The notes beneath the pieces were generated by a model. That model searched no databases. It was not told the DNA's origin and saw only the letters and a program-made list of their open reading frames with translations. Made by a program: the position numbers and the translations under genes. 64,000 bases of DNA from positions 829,001-893,000 of the forward strand of contig CALYLW010000179.1 of NCBI GenBank assembly GCA_944989445.1. The letters are read 5' to 3'. The stretch comes from Ampullaceana balthica. Its lineage: Eukaryota; Mollusca; Gastropoda; Lymnaeidae. Below, in pieces: positions 22,801 to 31,339 of the stretch; position 1 is the stretch's first letter, and every line of letters starts with the position of its first letter.

Positions 22801-25800
22801 TCATGGTGGGGTATCTCACCTGGAACATCTCTCTGACTCATGGTGGGGTATCTCACCTGGAACATCTCTCTGACTCATGGTGGGGTATCTTCTCTTGATA
22901 TAAAACATGGCATCAAGACGCTGAGCTATCTCCAGGCCGGCCTCAAACAGGTAAGTGTCCAAGAAGTCCGTCTGCATGTTGAAAGGTGAGGCGTGCCAGT
23001 TAATGTAACCCTCACTCACAGCTCGTTTGAAATCATCTTGTTCTTCCGGTGTGGGACACTGATTTTATATCAAACAAAAAATACCATACATATTATTTTG
23101 TTATAGGAATCTCAAAAAGATAAATGGGCCGTCACGCACAATAAAAAAAATTGTGTTTTTTTCTTGAACAATGCATATTTTTAATAGAAATGTATTATTC
23201 TTAGTACTCTCCTATAACTGTACCGACACATCCCAGCTAAATTATATTAAAAATGTCAATGCAGCAGAAATACGCGTTATTTTTTTTAAAATTGAAAACT
23301 ATTGTATAGCTCCTTTTATCAATGATTGATGGACACACAAACTCTCATATAATGCACTATAACTAACCAAAGCGCGTTTGTGCGAAGCATATTGTTTAGT
23401 ATTTCTGGGAATTATATAGAATTGATGTAACACGTATGTAGTGGATAAAGATTGGACCATATTATACAAATATTTTCAATGTCGTGATAAAAATTTGCGA
23501 TTACGTACAAGTAGTTCTATCAATAATTGGATATCATAATAATTCATTAACTTGGACGTATACTGTGTCATGTAATTTTAAAAGATAGCACGTTTTCGTA
23601 ACGCCAGCAAACATGCTTGTGTCAGTTGTGTATCGATCCAAACATCCTTGTGTCAGTTGTGTATCGATCCAAACATCCTTGTGTCAGTTGTGTATCGATC
23701 CAAACATCCTTGTGTCAGTTGTGTATCGATCCAAACATCCTTGTGTCAGTTGTGTATCGATCCAAACATCCTTGTGTCAGTTGTGTATCGATCCAAACAT
23801 CCTTGTGTCAGTTGTGTATCGATCCAAACATCCTTGTGTCAGTTGTGTATCGATCCAAACATCCTTGTGTCAATTGTGTATCGATCCAAACATTCCTTAA
23901 AGTTTTATTTTTATTTTAAATATAATTTAAGAAATCTTTAATCTATAAGTAAGTGGGTATTAAATGACATAATAATTATCCAGGGGCGTAAATTTAATAG
24001 GTACTCACTTCACGGATGTTACCAATGTTACCAATGTTTTGTGCATTGGTTATGCTTAGAATCAAAGAATTAATTATGTAAACCATGGTATGTTTAAGAA
24101 TTAATAAGTTCTTTTCTTGTCCCCTGACCAATTAGACTGAAATAAATGTTACATCGTCAACTGCCAGTTGTGGTCCCTAACCCACAAAGCTCATTAATTT
24201 CACAGACCTTGAGCGGTTCTCCCAGTAACGTGATGTTTGGACAATCAAGATAAAGGGACACCAGCCATGGATGCGTGGTGTAGACAAATCTCTCGGTGTA
24301 GCCTTTCTGTACTAGTGTCCTGGATACGTTGATGGCTCGCACGAAATATTCCTTCAAGTACAGATTCAGGACTTGGACGATGAACCCAGCGTCGGCATCT
24401 ATTCCATCGGCGTAGCCCACGTCTGTGTAAAATTATGAGAAAATATCTTAGTGTGTAAAATTAACGCAAGCCAGGAAGTGAATATAAAAGCAGAAAATTA
24501 CATCGTCCAGACTAAAGCCATTGACGAATTAAAGGACTGTGATTCATTCAAAACATAAACACGATAATTAATCTTTCATTGTAAAATTAAGCGCACTGTG
24601 CAAGAAATGAGTCATGAATTATTGTATTTATTTTATCTCTTCTTTTTTTTACTGCATCAAACAACTGATAAATGAAAAAGTCATGGGATTGTATGATATA
24701 TTTGTAAGACACCAAACACCCCCCCCCCACATTAGGTCCCTGGACATAGTTTAATTCTTATAATCATCAGATCAACTCACAGATTCCACTTACCGAGATG
24801 GTTCATAAAAACAATGTGGACTTTATTGATGGCTGAACTGTCAACCTGAGACATTAGAGGCAGTGTTTGAAATAATTATTACATTTTAAAAAATAAATTG
24901 ATGATTATTTAATAAAACAATATTGTAATAGATTTAATACGTATCGACTTATTTCAGAACTAATGTTAACATTTATCAAATCAGTATTAAAATTCATATT
25001 TTTCTACGGATTACTCTTTAAAAACTATAATCTACATTAAATTTATTTTGTTAACATTTTTTACAATCACATTTCTGGTACTGTATCAATTCCAACCTAA
25101 ATTTCACGTTTATGTAAATTTGGTTGAAGTTTAAAATTTTCTTAAATTTACCGCATTGATTTCATTGATTCTCAATTATCAATATACATAATTCCCGTTG
25201 TCTGTATGTATGTATGGATGTAATTTGTAATGCTGTTAGGGGGCGCTGCGATTGATTTTGTTTTATTCTCTTGATGGGGTTTTTAGGGCTTAACCATTCA
25301 ATTTATTTTCGCCTTTATTATAAAAGTTTTAGCTTATATTTGAATACAATGCGTGCATCGGAAGGCGCGCAAAAAGGTGTGCAAAATAATTATAAATTTA
25401 AGACGCTCTGTAAAAAAATTATATGACGTCATTGTCTTAGCTTATATTTTAATTTTTGAAAAGGGAACGATGTAAAAAAAGAATTTGAGGATTTATAATC
25501 ATGAAATACTTTGTGTACATTTCCGCAAGTTTAATATTTCGTATTTATCAAACAAGGATAAGTTACTTATGTTATTGATTGCCGTTGTCTGTATGGATGT
25601 AGTGCTGTTAGGTGGCGCTGCGATCGATTTTGTTTTATAGTGCTGTTTAAACCAAAAAAAGATTCCGCCACTTTTGGCGGGTTATCTCTAGTAGTGATAT
25701 ATTTATATCTTTATACACAATGTGTTTGAGGCACCAATTAAATATTTACATCCTTGTCTATGAGGTCAAACTTACCTTCAGATCCTTGATCTTGGCTGAA

Positions 25801-25850
25801 TGAACAGCACCAAGAACACAAGAGATGAGAACCACGTGATACCAAGCCAT
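10574..25850 (-). CDS. DUF5054-like secreted protein (GH38-like), 13 exons, gene span
   Basis: Thirteen exons join with consistent phases into about 698 residues; they are listed separately. Residues 1-18 look like a signal peptide (MAWYHVVLISCVLGAVHS). NHLDVGYADG at 40-49 resembles the metal-binding H-x-D of GH38 enzymes. INWHASPFN, SQRDVPGITK, GIKAISVGVNPGTAPPDVP, EIGDTWIQG, PEHTWGSHGLIDY and NNIWNTNYPMWYP follow in the order I know from DUF5054 proteins, mainly of fungi and bacteria. I infer a secreted carbohydrate-active or metal-dependent hydrolase; no substrate is known. Exon 7 lacks one base, which breaks the frame near residue 319 and would give a stop about 15 codons later: a sequencing error or a recent null allele, since all other exons are intact. 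Introns 3, 4, 9 and 12 carry minisatellites; introns 5, 11 and 12 carry mobile elements. Confidence 0.85.
10970..14075 (-). mobile_element. hAT transposon with decayed transposase, in intron 12
   Basis: The ends are inverted repeats: CAGTGGCGTCACTAGGG on the left and, reverse-complemented, CAGAGGCGTCACTAGGG on the right. A perfect 8-bp target duplication CTTGAGCT flanks it (10962-10969 and 14076-14083), as expected of hAT. A broken minus-strand transposase lies inside: about 13530-12620 with VPCTAHSFNLVGK and SDTRWSA-type motifs, and about 12165-11700 with a degenerate C-terminal dimerisation region (ALRIYLSMMTLNCS then a SFSKLKRIKN-like stretch). A GC-rich foreign block at about 12180-12620 splits the transposase. 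The relatives are the ZMYM/DUF4371-type hATs. Confidence 0.9.
12180..12620. mobile_element. GC-rich insertion inside the hAT element, origin unknown
   Basis: This block interrupts the transposase relic and is distinctly GC-rich, with frames open on both strands (12341-12580 plus, 12351-12545 minus). It looks like a retroelement fragment, but I recognise no domain. Boundaries are approximate. Confidence 0.4.
14285..14412 (-). repeat. 32-bp minisatellite made of exon 12 end plus splice donor
   Basis: Four units at 32-bp spacing. On the minus strand each reads as 26 bases like the end of exon 12 (GTTGAATGGCAG...TACATG) followed by the donor GTAAGT. The first unit is the real exon end, and three more follow in the intron with donors at 14349-14354, 14317-14322 and 14285-14290. 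Reading past the true donor reaches TGA within three codons, so any downstream donor would make a truncated product. Confidence 0.9.
14387..14554 (-). CDS. DUF5054-like gene, exon 12
   Basis: Residues 553-609 (RIDVTLFMLGKVTTRLPES... ending NGSQYVHG). The acceptor is TTTCAG|GG and the donor CATG|GTAAGT. The last 26 bases are repeated in the following intron. Confidence 0.85.
15751..16022 (-). mobile_element. Non-LTR retrotransposon 3' fragment, in intron 11
   Basis: On the minus strand it reads KRRKMAWFGHVLRH-like, GGRRRGRQRKCWLDNIKEW, then SPQRPQRSRD and an ATGATG tail, the same 3' end as the fragment at 9318-9888 but without the upstream part. In-frame stops are present. The tail is the CATCATCATC run at 15751. 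Confidence 0.8.
16147..16339 (-). CDS. DUF5054-like gene, exon 11
   Basis: Residues 489-553 (REWASEDSRLGQLIYDTYIE..., NYVAGVGYDKPN, WEVTVLGLYKN). The acceptor is TTACAG|AGA and the donor AATA|GTGAGT, leaving in phase 1. Confidence 0.85.
16770..16876 (-). CDS. DUF5054-like gene, exon 10
   Basis: Residues 453-488 (GYIEADVDTPLYCNNGLIIQ, DGSISRLFDPFNR). The acceptor is TCAAG|GC and the donor CAGG|GTACAC. Confidence 0.8.
17211..17295. repeat. 21-bp tandem repeat in intron 9
   Basis: Four copies of a unit containing CAAAGACGTCACAACACAAT. Each has a GACGTCAC core that resembles a cAMP-response element; function is not implied. Confidence 0.85.
17640..17786 (-). CDS. DUF5054-like gene, exon 9
   Basis: Residues 404-453 (KPYQTNEDTWREQREFLDLA, HPLAAQVKLQYADLESIEPD). 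The acceptor TTTAG|CG needs one base from exon 8, which decides the exon 8 donor at 18519. The donor is AGTG|GTGAGA. Confidence 0.8.
18520..18657 (-). CDS. DUF5054-like gene, exon 8
   Basis: Residues 358-404, including DPRIQNMLRYLIKIPEHTWG and IDYIAWSNQALEVARK. The PEHTWG histidine is a candidate metal ligand by analogy with GH38. Two donors are possible: GAG|GTAGCA (low end 18533) would break the phase into exon 9, whereas AAAA|GTCAGT (low end 18520) keeps it and is preferred. Confidence 0.75.
18766..18990 (-). CDS. DUF5054-like gene, exon 7, with a one-base deletion
   Basis: The first half reads TVLGYYEILRAEFPGAELV... DNYVAVLDTIK. The second half reads VRTFEIGDTWIQGITSDIW and SHYRAFLRALDPCMAS in a different frame. 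The exon is 225 bases, one fewer than the 226 needed to fit exons 6 and 8. The shift lies at about 18879-18890 (GTACGTTACCTGTC on the minus strand), where loss of one C from a short C run would explain it. Confidence 0.8.
19451..19593 (-). CDS. DUF5054-like gene, exon 6
   Basis: Residues 235-282 (GGYPLNPGPSPSEPGG, CIIVEGLQEVLCFAFRTDNT). The acceptor is CTCCAG|GTGG. The donor ATTGAG|GTCATA is weak, but it is the one that keeps phase with exon 7. Confidence 0.75.
20703..20911. mobile_element. hAT-type MITE, 209 bp, in intron 5
   Basis: The ends are CAGGAGCGGCCTTTGG and, reverse-complemented, CAGAGGCGGCGTTAGG. They are flanked by a perfect 8-bp duplication CCCAGAGT (20695-20702 and 20912-20919). 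The element is GC-rich and non-coding, so it must have been moved by a hAT transposase in trans. Confidence 0.9.
21343..21501 (-). CDS. DUF5054-like gene, exon 5
   Basis: Residues 182-235, beginning ITKAVIPSLLMHGIKAIS and including VGVNPGTAPPDVPPVFVWK. The acceptor is CCTCAG|GC and the donor AAAG|GTAACC. This is one of the most conserved parts of the family. Confidence 0.85.
21515..21781. repeat. 17-bp minisatellite at the exon 5 acceptor, about 15 copies
   Basis: Units of TTTATGTACGACATGGA run up to within about 15 bases of the exon 5 acceptor. On the transcribed strand the array lies just upstream, where the branch point and polypyrimidine tract should be. A 17-bp unit read in three frames gives the false open frame at 21330-21803. 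Confidence 0.95.
22208..22894 (-). repeat. 37-bp minisatellite made of exon 4 end plus splice donor
   Basis: About 18 units. On the minus strand a unit is 34 bases identical or nearly so to the end of exon 4 (AGATACCCCACCATGAGTCA, then GAGAGATGTTCCAG) plus GTG, so every unit recreates CAG|GTGAGA. The unit nearest exon 4 is the true exon end (donor at 22856); the rest extend about 650 bases into intron 4. A few units near the left edge lack the CACCTGGAA part or contain a small extra duplication. Confidence 0.93.
22857..23058 (-). CDS. DUF5054-like gene, exon 4
   Basis: Residues 115-182 (CPTPEEQDDFKRAVSEGYIN, WHASPFNMQTDFLDTYLFEA, ending TMSQRDVPG). The acceptor is ATCAG|TGT and the donor CCAG|GTGAGA. 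The last 34 bases seed the minisatellite that follows. Confidence 0.85.
23611..23894. repeat. 31-bp minisatellite, about 9 copies, in intron 3
   Basis: Almost identical units of CCTTGTGTCAGTTGTG followed by TATCGATCCAAACAT. All three plus frames are open because the unit length is not a multiple of three and holds no stop; none is a gene. Confidence 0.95.
24208..24422 (-). CDS. DUF5054-like gene, exon 3
   Basis: Residues 43-114 (DVGYADGIDADAGFIVQVLN, FVRAINVSRTLVQKG, FVYTTHPWLVSLYLDCPN). The acceptor is CACAG|AC. The donor CTCAAG|GTCTGT is non-consensus but restores phase 0 into exon 4. Confidence 0.8.
24794..24845 (-). CDS. DUF5054-like gene, exon 2
   Basis: Residues 26-43, VDSSAINKVHIVFMNHL plus the first base of D43. 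The exon junction falls inside the H-x-D-V-G motif. The acceptor is CTCAG|GTT and the donor CTCG|GTAAG. Confidence 0.8.
25330..25575. repeat. Dispersed repeat, copy 1, in intron 1
   Basis: Matches 60860-61098 in the same orientation, for example ACTTTGTGTACATTTC and ATTTCGTATTTATCAAACAA. It lies between two further related blocks at about 25195-25265 and 25578-25640 (CCGTTGTCTGTATG, GGCGCTGCGAT). Confidence 0.8.
25776..25850 (-). CDS. DUF5054-like gene, exon 1 with signal peptide
   Basis: The ATG at 25850-25848 starts MAWYHVVLISCVLGAVHS, a short n-region, a hydrophobic core and a small-residue cleavage site, followed by AKIKDLK. The donor is AAG|GTAAG. No better upstream methionine is evident in this frame. 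Confidence 0.8.
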
Positions 25851-26965
25851 CGTAACGTAGTGACCACTATCAAATGTAGGGTTGGTAACAAGACGGTCCG
25901 TTAAGTTACTTGTGGAGGACTAAACACGTCCTATGTCTTGTCATTGAACATCTACCTTCGATTTTTAAAAACTGAAACTTTCATTTGTTATTTGTTCAAC
26001 TAACGCATCTGTTATCAGATAAATTGATATCTTAAAATGACATTGGTTTGTGTGTCGCCTGGAGCAAGGCGATAGGAAACCTACAGATAACACGGGCTTC
26101 TTAGAGATATCGTCTTTTCATTGCATCTGATGGTTTATTTCACTTATATCGTCTTCTAAATTGGCGTGAGACAAGCACATTCAACCACACAATGAAAATG
26201 AAAGATTGTGTGAAAAGTTTAAAGTTATTTATTATAAAAGACCTCACGGAAAAGCAAAATATATGTGATGTATAAAATAATTTATTATTCTTAGTGTGTC
26301 ATCTCTAATTTGCTTTAATTCCGTAATCATTCTTCAAAACAATGTAAATAATGTAAATAAATTTGTTTGTTTATTTTAAAATTCAGAATAGTATATGAAA
26401 CATGATAACTCATTACAAGTCAAATAATAACTTTAGATTGAACCTATACTTATTTTTAAAACATTGATTAAAATAACTGAATAATAAAAAGATATGTGCC
26501 AACGACAATCCAGGTAATATTATGACACCCCAGGTAATATTATGACAACACAGATAATATTATGACAACCCAGGTAATATTATGACAATCCAGGTAATAT
26601 TATGACACCGCAGATAACAAGGAACTTATGAAACTACAAATCAGGCGTTCAATATCTTATAGCGAGGACACAATTAATTTATTACATTTTATAGTGCACA
26701 TTTTAAAATGTGGTGCTAAATCATCTCATCAGTTATATTACGTTTTTCCTGGCAAAATTTTCGCCACTTTCAAATTATTTCATGTTACAAATTTCAAGAA
26801 GTGAAGCTTTTAAACTCCTATTAAACCTATAATTATTTGCCGTCAAATGTTTCATTTAAATCAATTTAAAATGAAGTCATCGACGAGTATACGACAGAAA
26901 ACGGGAGGCGATCTGGTTTATTTACATTCACAGTTTGTGCATATTTCCACATCATAAATAGATAT
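25851..26965. other. Region upstream of the DUF5054-like gene
   Basis: This should contain the promoter and 5' UTR of the minus-strand gene, but no core element is clear. A 20-bp repeat occupies 26502-26617. No other gene is supported. Confidence 0.5.
26502..26617. repeat. 20-bp tandem repeat, about 6 copies
   Basis: Imperfect copies of CCAGGTAATATTATGACAAC. Confidence 0.9.
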
Positions 26966-27365
26966 GTTTTGGTCAGTGGCGGATTTAGCGATAGGGCAGG
27001 GGGGCGGCTCGCCCCCCCCGCGCCCCTGTTGGGTCTAAAATGGCGCCCCCTAAAGACGCCATCGATGAACACTAAAAATGTGTCACTAGAGCAGAAAAAA
27101 AGATTGCTAAACACGAAACTTCTAATCAACACCAAACTGCTTGCTAAATATCGTATTTCAAATGATGAAACTGTAATATCTGGTTTAAATCAATCACTCG
27201 CATCTGAATTATCGGCGACAATTGATAATGAAGTTAAGTCTGCACAATTCTTTTCTTTAATTATTGATCCAACCATTGATATATCTAGAATTTATCAGAT
27301 GTCAGTTTCTTTACGTTAATTTTTTTTTAAAATAGGACATGTGGAAAGATTTATAGGCTTTTATT

Positions 27366-27595
27366 AATAGCGAAGTCAATAGTGCGCTCGCCCCACAAGC
27401 TGAGGGGCGTGGGATCTAGCCCACGTTAAAGCCACAATAAAAATGGAATGACTAACGCTAAGAAAGTCCTCCGCTGACCTGGAAGGGAGATGGGGCGCCC
27501 ACCAAGGTCTACCAAGCCCCGCCCATAGTAAGTTCCAATGGAAACATTAGGACCCCGTACGACCAACGGTTATGGGACTTTATAAAAAAAAATGC
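27366..27595 (+). mobile_element. tRNA-derived SINE
   Basis: The head resembles a tRNA: TAGCGAAGTCAATAGTGCGC fits box A, and GTGGGATCTAGCCCACG is a mutated box B stem-loop (normally GGGTTCGAGCCC). A tRNA-unrelated body follows with CGACCAACGGTTATGGGACT and an A-rich end near 27585-27595. It interrupts the hAT transposase between GHVERFIGFY and FTEKILTEL. Boundaries are approximate. Confidence 0.75.
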
Positions 27596-27874
27596 TGCCG
27601 CATTTACAGAGAAGATTTTAACGGAACTTTAAAAAAAGTGAAACATTGATTTCCCACTCTGTCCAGGACAGGCATACTCTGGATTAAGAGTAGCATTCAA
27701 ACTTAAATAAAGAAACTTTCACCCAATTGTTGTGCCCATGTTTTGAATTTGGCTACTATGGAAGCAATGTCTGTGAACAGTGATGTACACTTGTTTTTCG
27801 GCACAGCTTTAAGGTTGTATGAATTTCTTACGTCTAGTTTACCACGTCTGGATACTCTTAAAGAAATACCAGAA

Positions 27875-29165
27875 AGTTAACCACCTTGACAAATATAATG
27901 CTCTATGCCCACATCAACACGGCTTTAGAAAAAACAGATCATGTGAAACACAATTAATAGGTTTAATAGATGAACTATCAAAAGGCTTGGACAAAAATGA
28001 TCAAATAGATACAATATTACTAGACTTCTCAAAAGCATTTGACAAAGTTCACCACCTTAGTTTACTTAAAAAACTTAACTACTTTGGAATCTCAGGTTCC
28101 TTACATCACTGGATCCAAGACTTCCTTTTGGGCAGGGAGCAAACTGTAATAATTAATGGATCTAAATCTGCACCAATAAAGGTTAACTCAGGAGTTCCCC
28201 AAGGAACTGTGCTAGGTCCCTTACTCTTTTTAATTTATATAAATGATTTACCCAACAACATCTCAACAGGTACAAAAGTTAGGCTATTTGCTGATGATTG
28301 TATAATCTATAGAACAATTAAATCAGAACAAGATAGCAAAATTTTACAAAAAGACTTAGATGAATTGATAAAATGGGAAACTAACTGGAGTATGTCTTTC
28401 CATCCAGAAAAGTGTCAACTGTTAAGAGTAACAAAGAAAAAGAAACAAATAAATTCAAAATATTACATTCATGGAAAAGAACTGACCCAAACTAAAGATG
28501 CAAAATACTTAGGAGTCTTAATAAATGAGAAACTATCATGGAATCCCCATGTCAATGAAGTTATTAAAAAATCAAACAAAACCTTAGGCTTTATAAAAAG
28601 GAACTTTAACAAATGTAATAGAGATATAAAACTAAAATGCTACCTCACTTTGGTGAGACCTGCACTAGAATATGCATCTTCTGTATGGGACCCATCCACC
28701 AAAGAAAACATTGATAAACTAGAACAAATTCAAAAAAGAGCTGCCAGATTCATTACTGGAGAATATTCGAAACTGACAAGAGTAACACCATTAGTTAAAT
28801 CATTAAACCTTGAAACACTAGAGGATAGAAGAACCAAGAGCAAAGTAGTAATCATACATAAAGCAATTAATTCTAATTTAGAAATACAACACAAAGATAA
28901 CTTAATACAACCCTCAGATAGACATAAGGATAAAAACACCTTTCTTATTCCGTATGCAAGAACAAACACATACAAGTTTTCCTTCTTCCCGTCCGGAATT
29001 CGGGCGTGGAATGGGTTGCCTGAAGAATCCAGGAAAACCTACACTTTATCAACATTTAAATCTCTAATAAAAATGCAGGACTAAACACAAACCATAGATA
29101 AGCGTAGGACGCAATAATCTTCTGTATAGAAGGAGCGTCTGTAAACAGATAAGATAAGATAAAAA
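27875..29165 (+). mobile_element. 5'-truncated LINE with GATAA tail, inserted in the hAT element
   Basis: The insertion falls after the hAT codons for TLKKYQ. The element retains reverse transcriptase from HQHGFRKNRSCETQLIGL to its natural stop, a short 3' UTR and a GATAAGATAAGATAA tail ending in A. The endonuclease and the N-terminal part of the RT are missing, so it is a typical dead-on-arrival copy. Other copies of its 3' end are at 10121-10296, 30188-30330, 52586-52690 and 62985-63121. Confidence 0.9.
27881..29084 (+). CDS. Non-LTR reverse transcriptase, partial
   Basis: The frame from 27819 to 29084 is open for 421 codons, but its first roughly 20 codons come from hAT DNA. RT motifs in order: HGFRKNRSCETQL, TILLDFSKAFDKVHH, SGVPQGTVLGPLLFLIYIND, the catalytic FADD in VRLFADDCIIYR, WSMSFHPEKCQLLRV and YLGVLINEKLSWNPH. 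They are followed by the C-terminal RPALEYASSVWDP and SFFPSGIRAWNGLPEESRK. This layout is common to CR1/Jockey-type elements. The product would copy its own RNA at a nicked target. The open frame suggests a fairly young insertion; no start of its own remains. Confidence 0.9.
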
Positions 29166-30187
29166 AAAATCTCAAAATGAATCAACAGTCTGAAACGACT
29201 TTCTGATACAAGATGTGCAAGCCGTAAGCATGCAGTTCATGCAGTTGTTGGCTATTATAGCCACACTTAATTCAGGGGAATCAACAGAATATAAAGGAAA
29301 TGTCAGAGCAGACGCTATGGGACTTTCTGGTTTAATAACAAAATATTCTTCCGTTTTTCTGATGCTATGTGTACAAAATTTATCTTCGTGTCATCAAACT
29401 ACTTGCAACGCCTTTGCAAAACAATTGATCGATGTTAGAAGAAATAAGTTTGTTGAAATGAGAAGCGATGAAGCTTTTGCAATTCTGAATGTAGATGTCA
29501 AATCATTTATTAACGAAAATTGTTCCAAGCTAGATGTTAAAACAGAATTTAAAGAAAAGCAAATTGCAAAAAAGAAAAGCATGGCAGGCGAATTTAGCAG
29601 AGATAAAATGGCTGATGATCCAACTACACGCTTTAAATCTTAAACGTACTTCACTATCATGGATTTACTTGTAACACAAATAGATGATCGATTTAATGAC
29701 TTTTGGAGCACTGTTACTTATTTCTATTGTATTGATCCATCACAAATGTCGGAAGAAAATAAAGATTCTTTTCAAAGTTTATGAAAAAAATTTACAAACA
29801 CGACATTAACTTTGAAGAAGCGATCGTACAATATGATACCTTCAAAGATGTGTAATCATCAGTGTGTTTCATACTATTTAGTGAACTACTACTTAAAAAG
29901 GTTCAGCTATTCTTGACTGAAAAACAAATGGCATCAGGTCTCCCTAATTTGTCAATACTTTATAAAATTTACTTGACTCTTACTGTTAGCAGTGCTACTG
30001 CTGAAAGAAGTTTCAGTAGATTGAAACCTATCAAAATTTTTTTGCGCTCAACAATGACAAACGAACGTCTGTCTGGATTGGCATTAATTTCAATTGGACG
30101 TGATCTAGCTGAGAACGTTGACTTTGAATCAACGATAAATCGTTTTGCTGCAATGAAATACCGTAGAAAGCAATTTATATAGGGCTC

Positions 30188-30199
30188 ACGGCTCTTTCT

Positions 30200-30230
<31 letters not shown>

Positions 30231-30330
30231 TTACAGACGCTCCTTCTATACAGAAGAATATTGCGTCTTATGCTTATCCATGGTTTGTGTTTAGTCCTGC
30301 ATTCTTGTTAGAGTTTTAAATATTTATTTA
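30188..30330 (-). mobile_element. LINE 3' tail inside hAT copy 1
   Basis: Inverted GATAA-tailed end (CTTATCTTATC on +) with the GACGCTCCTTCTATACAGAA block and the TCTAA-type C-terminus. The same fragment sits at the same place in hAT copy 2 (62985-63121), so it was inserted before the hAT copies separated. Confidence 0.85.
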
Positions 30331-30728
30331 AGGAACTTAAAATCATTGTTTGTGTAAAGTTCATTGATTTTCCAAAAGTTTGATGCTCAAACTTCCAATG
30401 AAATATTATTCTTGTAAATTCTGATGTAAATTGTTTAGTTTATTTATAAGTATAATATTATTAGCACTCTTTGTGTGTGTGTTACTATTCCTGACCAACT
30501 ATTACAAGAACTAAAACAGTAGCTCTTAAAATTTTATTAGAAAAAATAAGTTTTTTTCTCTTTTTTTTTGCAACTAAGTTCATAATTTACTGTCATCTTT
30601 TTATCCTACATATGACATATGCATATAATATATATATATGATAAATTATTTCTTTCATTATTTAGGCCTTTTATTAATTATTAAAATTTTTAATTAAAAA
30701 AACCCGTAAAAAACAAGTTTTTGACTAT

Positions 30729-31185
30729 AAATCCTTTATGTACGAGAAGTAACTAAAAGAATGTTCATTATAATACGCAGCGCAAGACCATCCAAAAATA
30801 CAAAATTGCAGTTGTGTCTTAAAACATGTTTAACATAATCCGCACCGATCAGGAATATGTTTATAAAAAGTGTTGTCAATAAAATAGGCACCTTATTGCG
30901 CGACAGAACGGTTGTTCAATATAATACGCAACGCGACACTCTATCTCAAAAAATAACATGATACATAGGAATAAATAAAATAATCTAAAAATTCAATAAT
31001 TTAATTACAGTACATGCGATCGATCTGAAATTATGAAACATTGTTTTTATCATCGGCACGAAACTGCCTGCAAAATTTCAACTCGCCAGCTTACGAGAAA
31101 GATTGTTAAAAATCGATCCAAAGTTTTTGCGACCGACAAGCAAGCAATCAATCATCCAGACACCACGAGTTAATATAAAGGATTT
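30729..31185. mobile_element. Small element with AAATCCTTTAT inverted ends, copy A
   Basis: It begins AAATCCTTTATGTACGAG and ends TTAATATAAAGGATTT. Internal blocks (ATACGCAGCGCAAGAC, GTACATGCGATCGATCTGAA, GCCTGCAAAATTTCA) match the copy at 55042-55489. Non-coding. Confidence 0.75.
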
Positions 31186-31222
31186 CATTTTAAAAAACGC
31201 AAAAAAACAAGTTTTTGATTAT

Positions 31223-31339
31223 AAATCCTTTATGTATGAGAAGTAACTAAAATAATGTTCATTATAATACGTTAAAAATTGATCCAAAGTTTTGGCGACA
31301 AGGGCGCAACCAGACACCACGAATTAATATAAAGGATTT
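31223..31339. mobile_element. Small element with AAATCCTTTAT inverted ends, deleted copy B
   Basis: Same ends as copy A (AAATCCTTTATGTATGAG and TTAATATAAAGGATTT), but most of the interior is missing: it jumps from TTCATTATAATACG to TTAAAAATTGATCCAAAG. Confidence 0.75.

Larger units (their letters stand above)
27069..30182 (+). pseudogene. hAT transposase pseudogene (DUF4371 and hAT dimerisation region)
   Basis: Segments in order: 27069-27319 (KYRISNDETVISGLNQSL, FFSLIIDPTIDISRIYQ), resembling the DUF4371 start; about 27600-27875, out of frame, with a CAHVLNLATMEAMS-like stretch and a conserved TSSLPRLDTLKKYQ; after the LINE, 29170-29643 (QQSETTF, FVEMRSDEAFAILNVDVKSF); and 29895-30182 with SSATAERSFSRLK and TMTNERLSGLALISIG, the hAT C-terminal dimerisation motif. 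Insertions, frameshifts and stops make it non-functional. Before decay it would have cut and joined DNA at hAT ends. Confidence 0.85.

Noticed and set aside
23613..23941. Three overlapping frames with CVSIQTSLCQLCIDPNIL repeats
   Set aside because: All three frames of the same 31-bp intronic minisatellite.
27366..27440. A functional tRNA gene
   Set aside because: Box B is mutated (GGGATCTAGCCC), no full cloverleaf with acceptor stem is evident, and a SINE body and A-rich tail follow.
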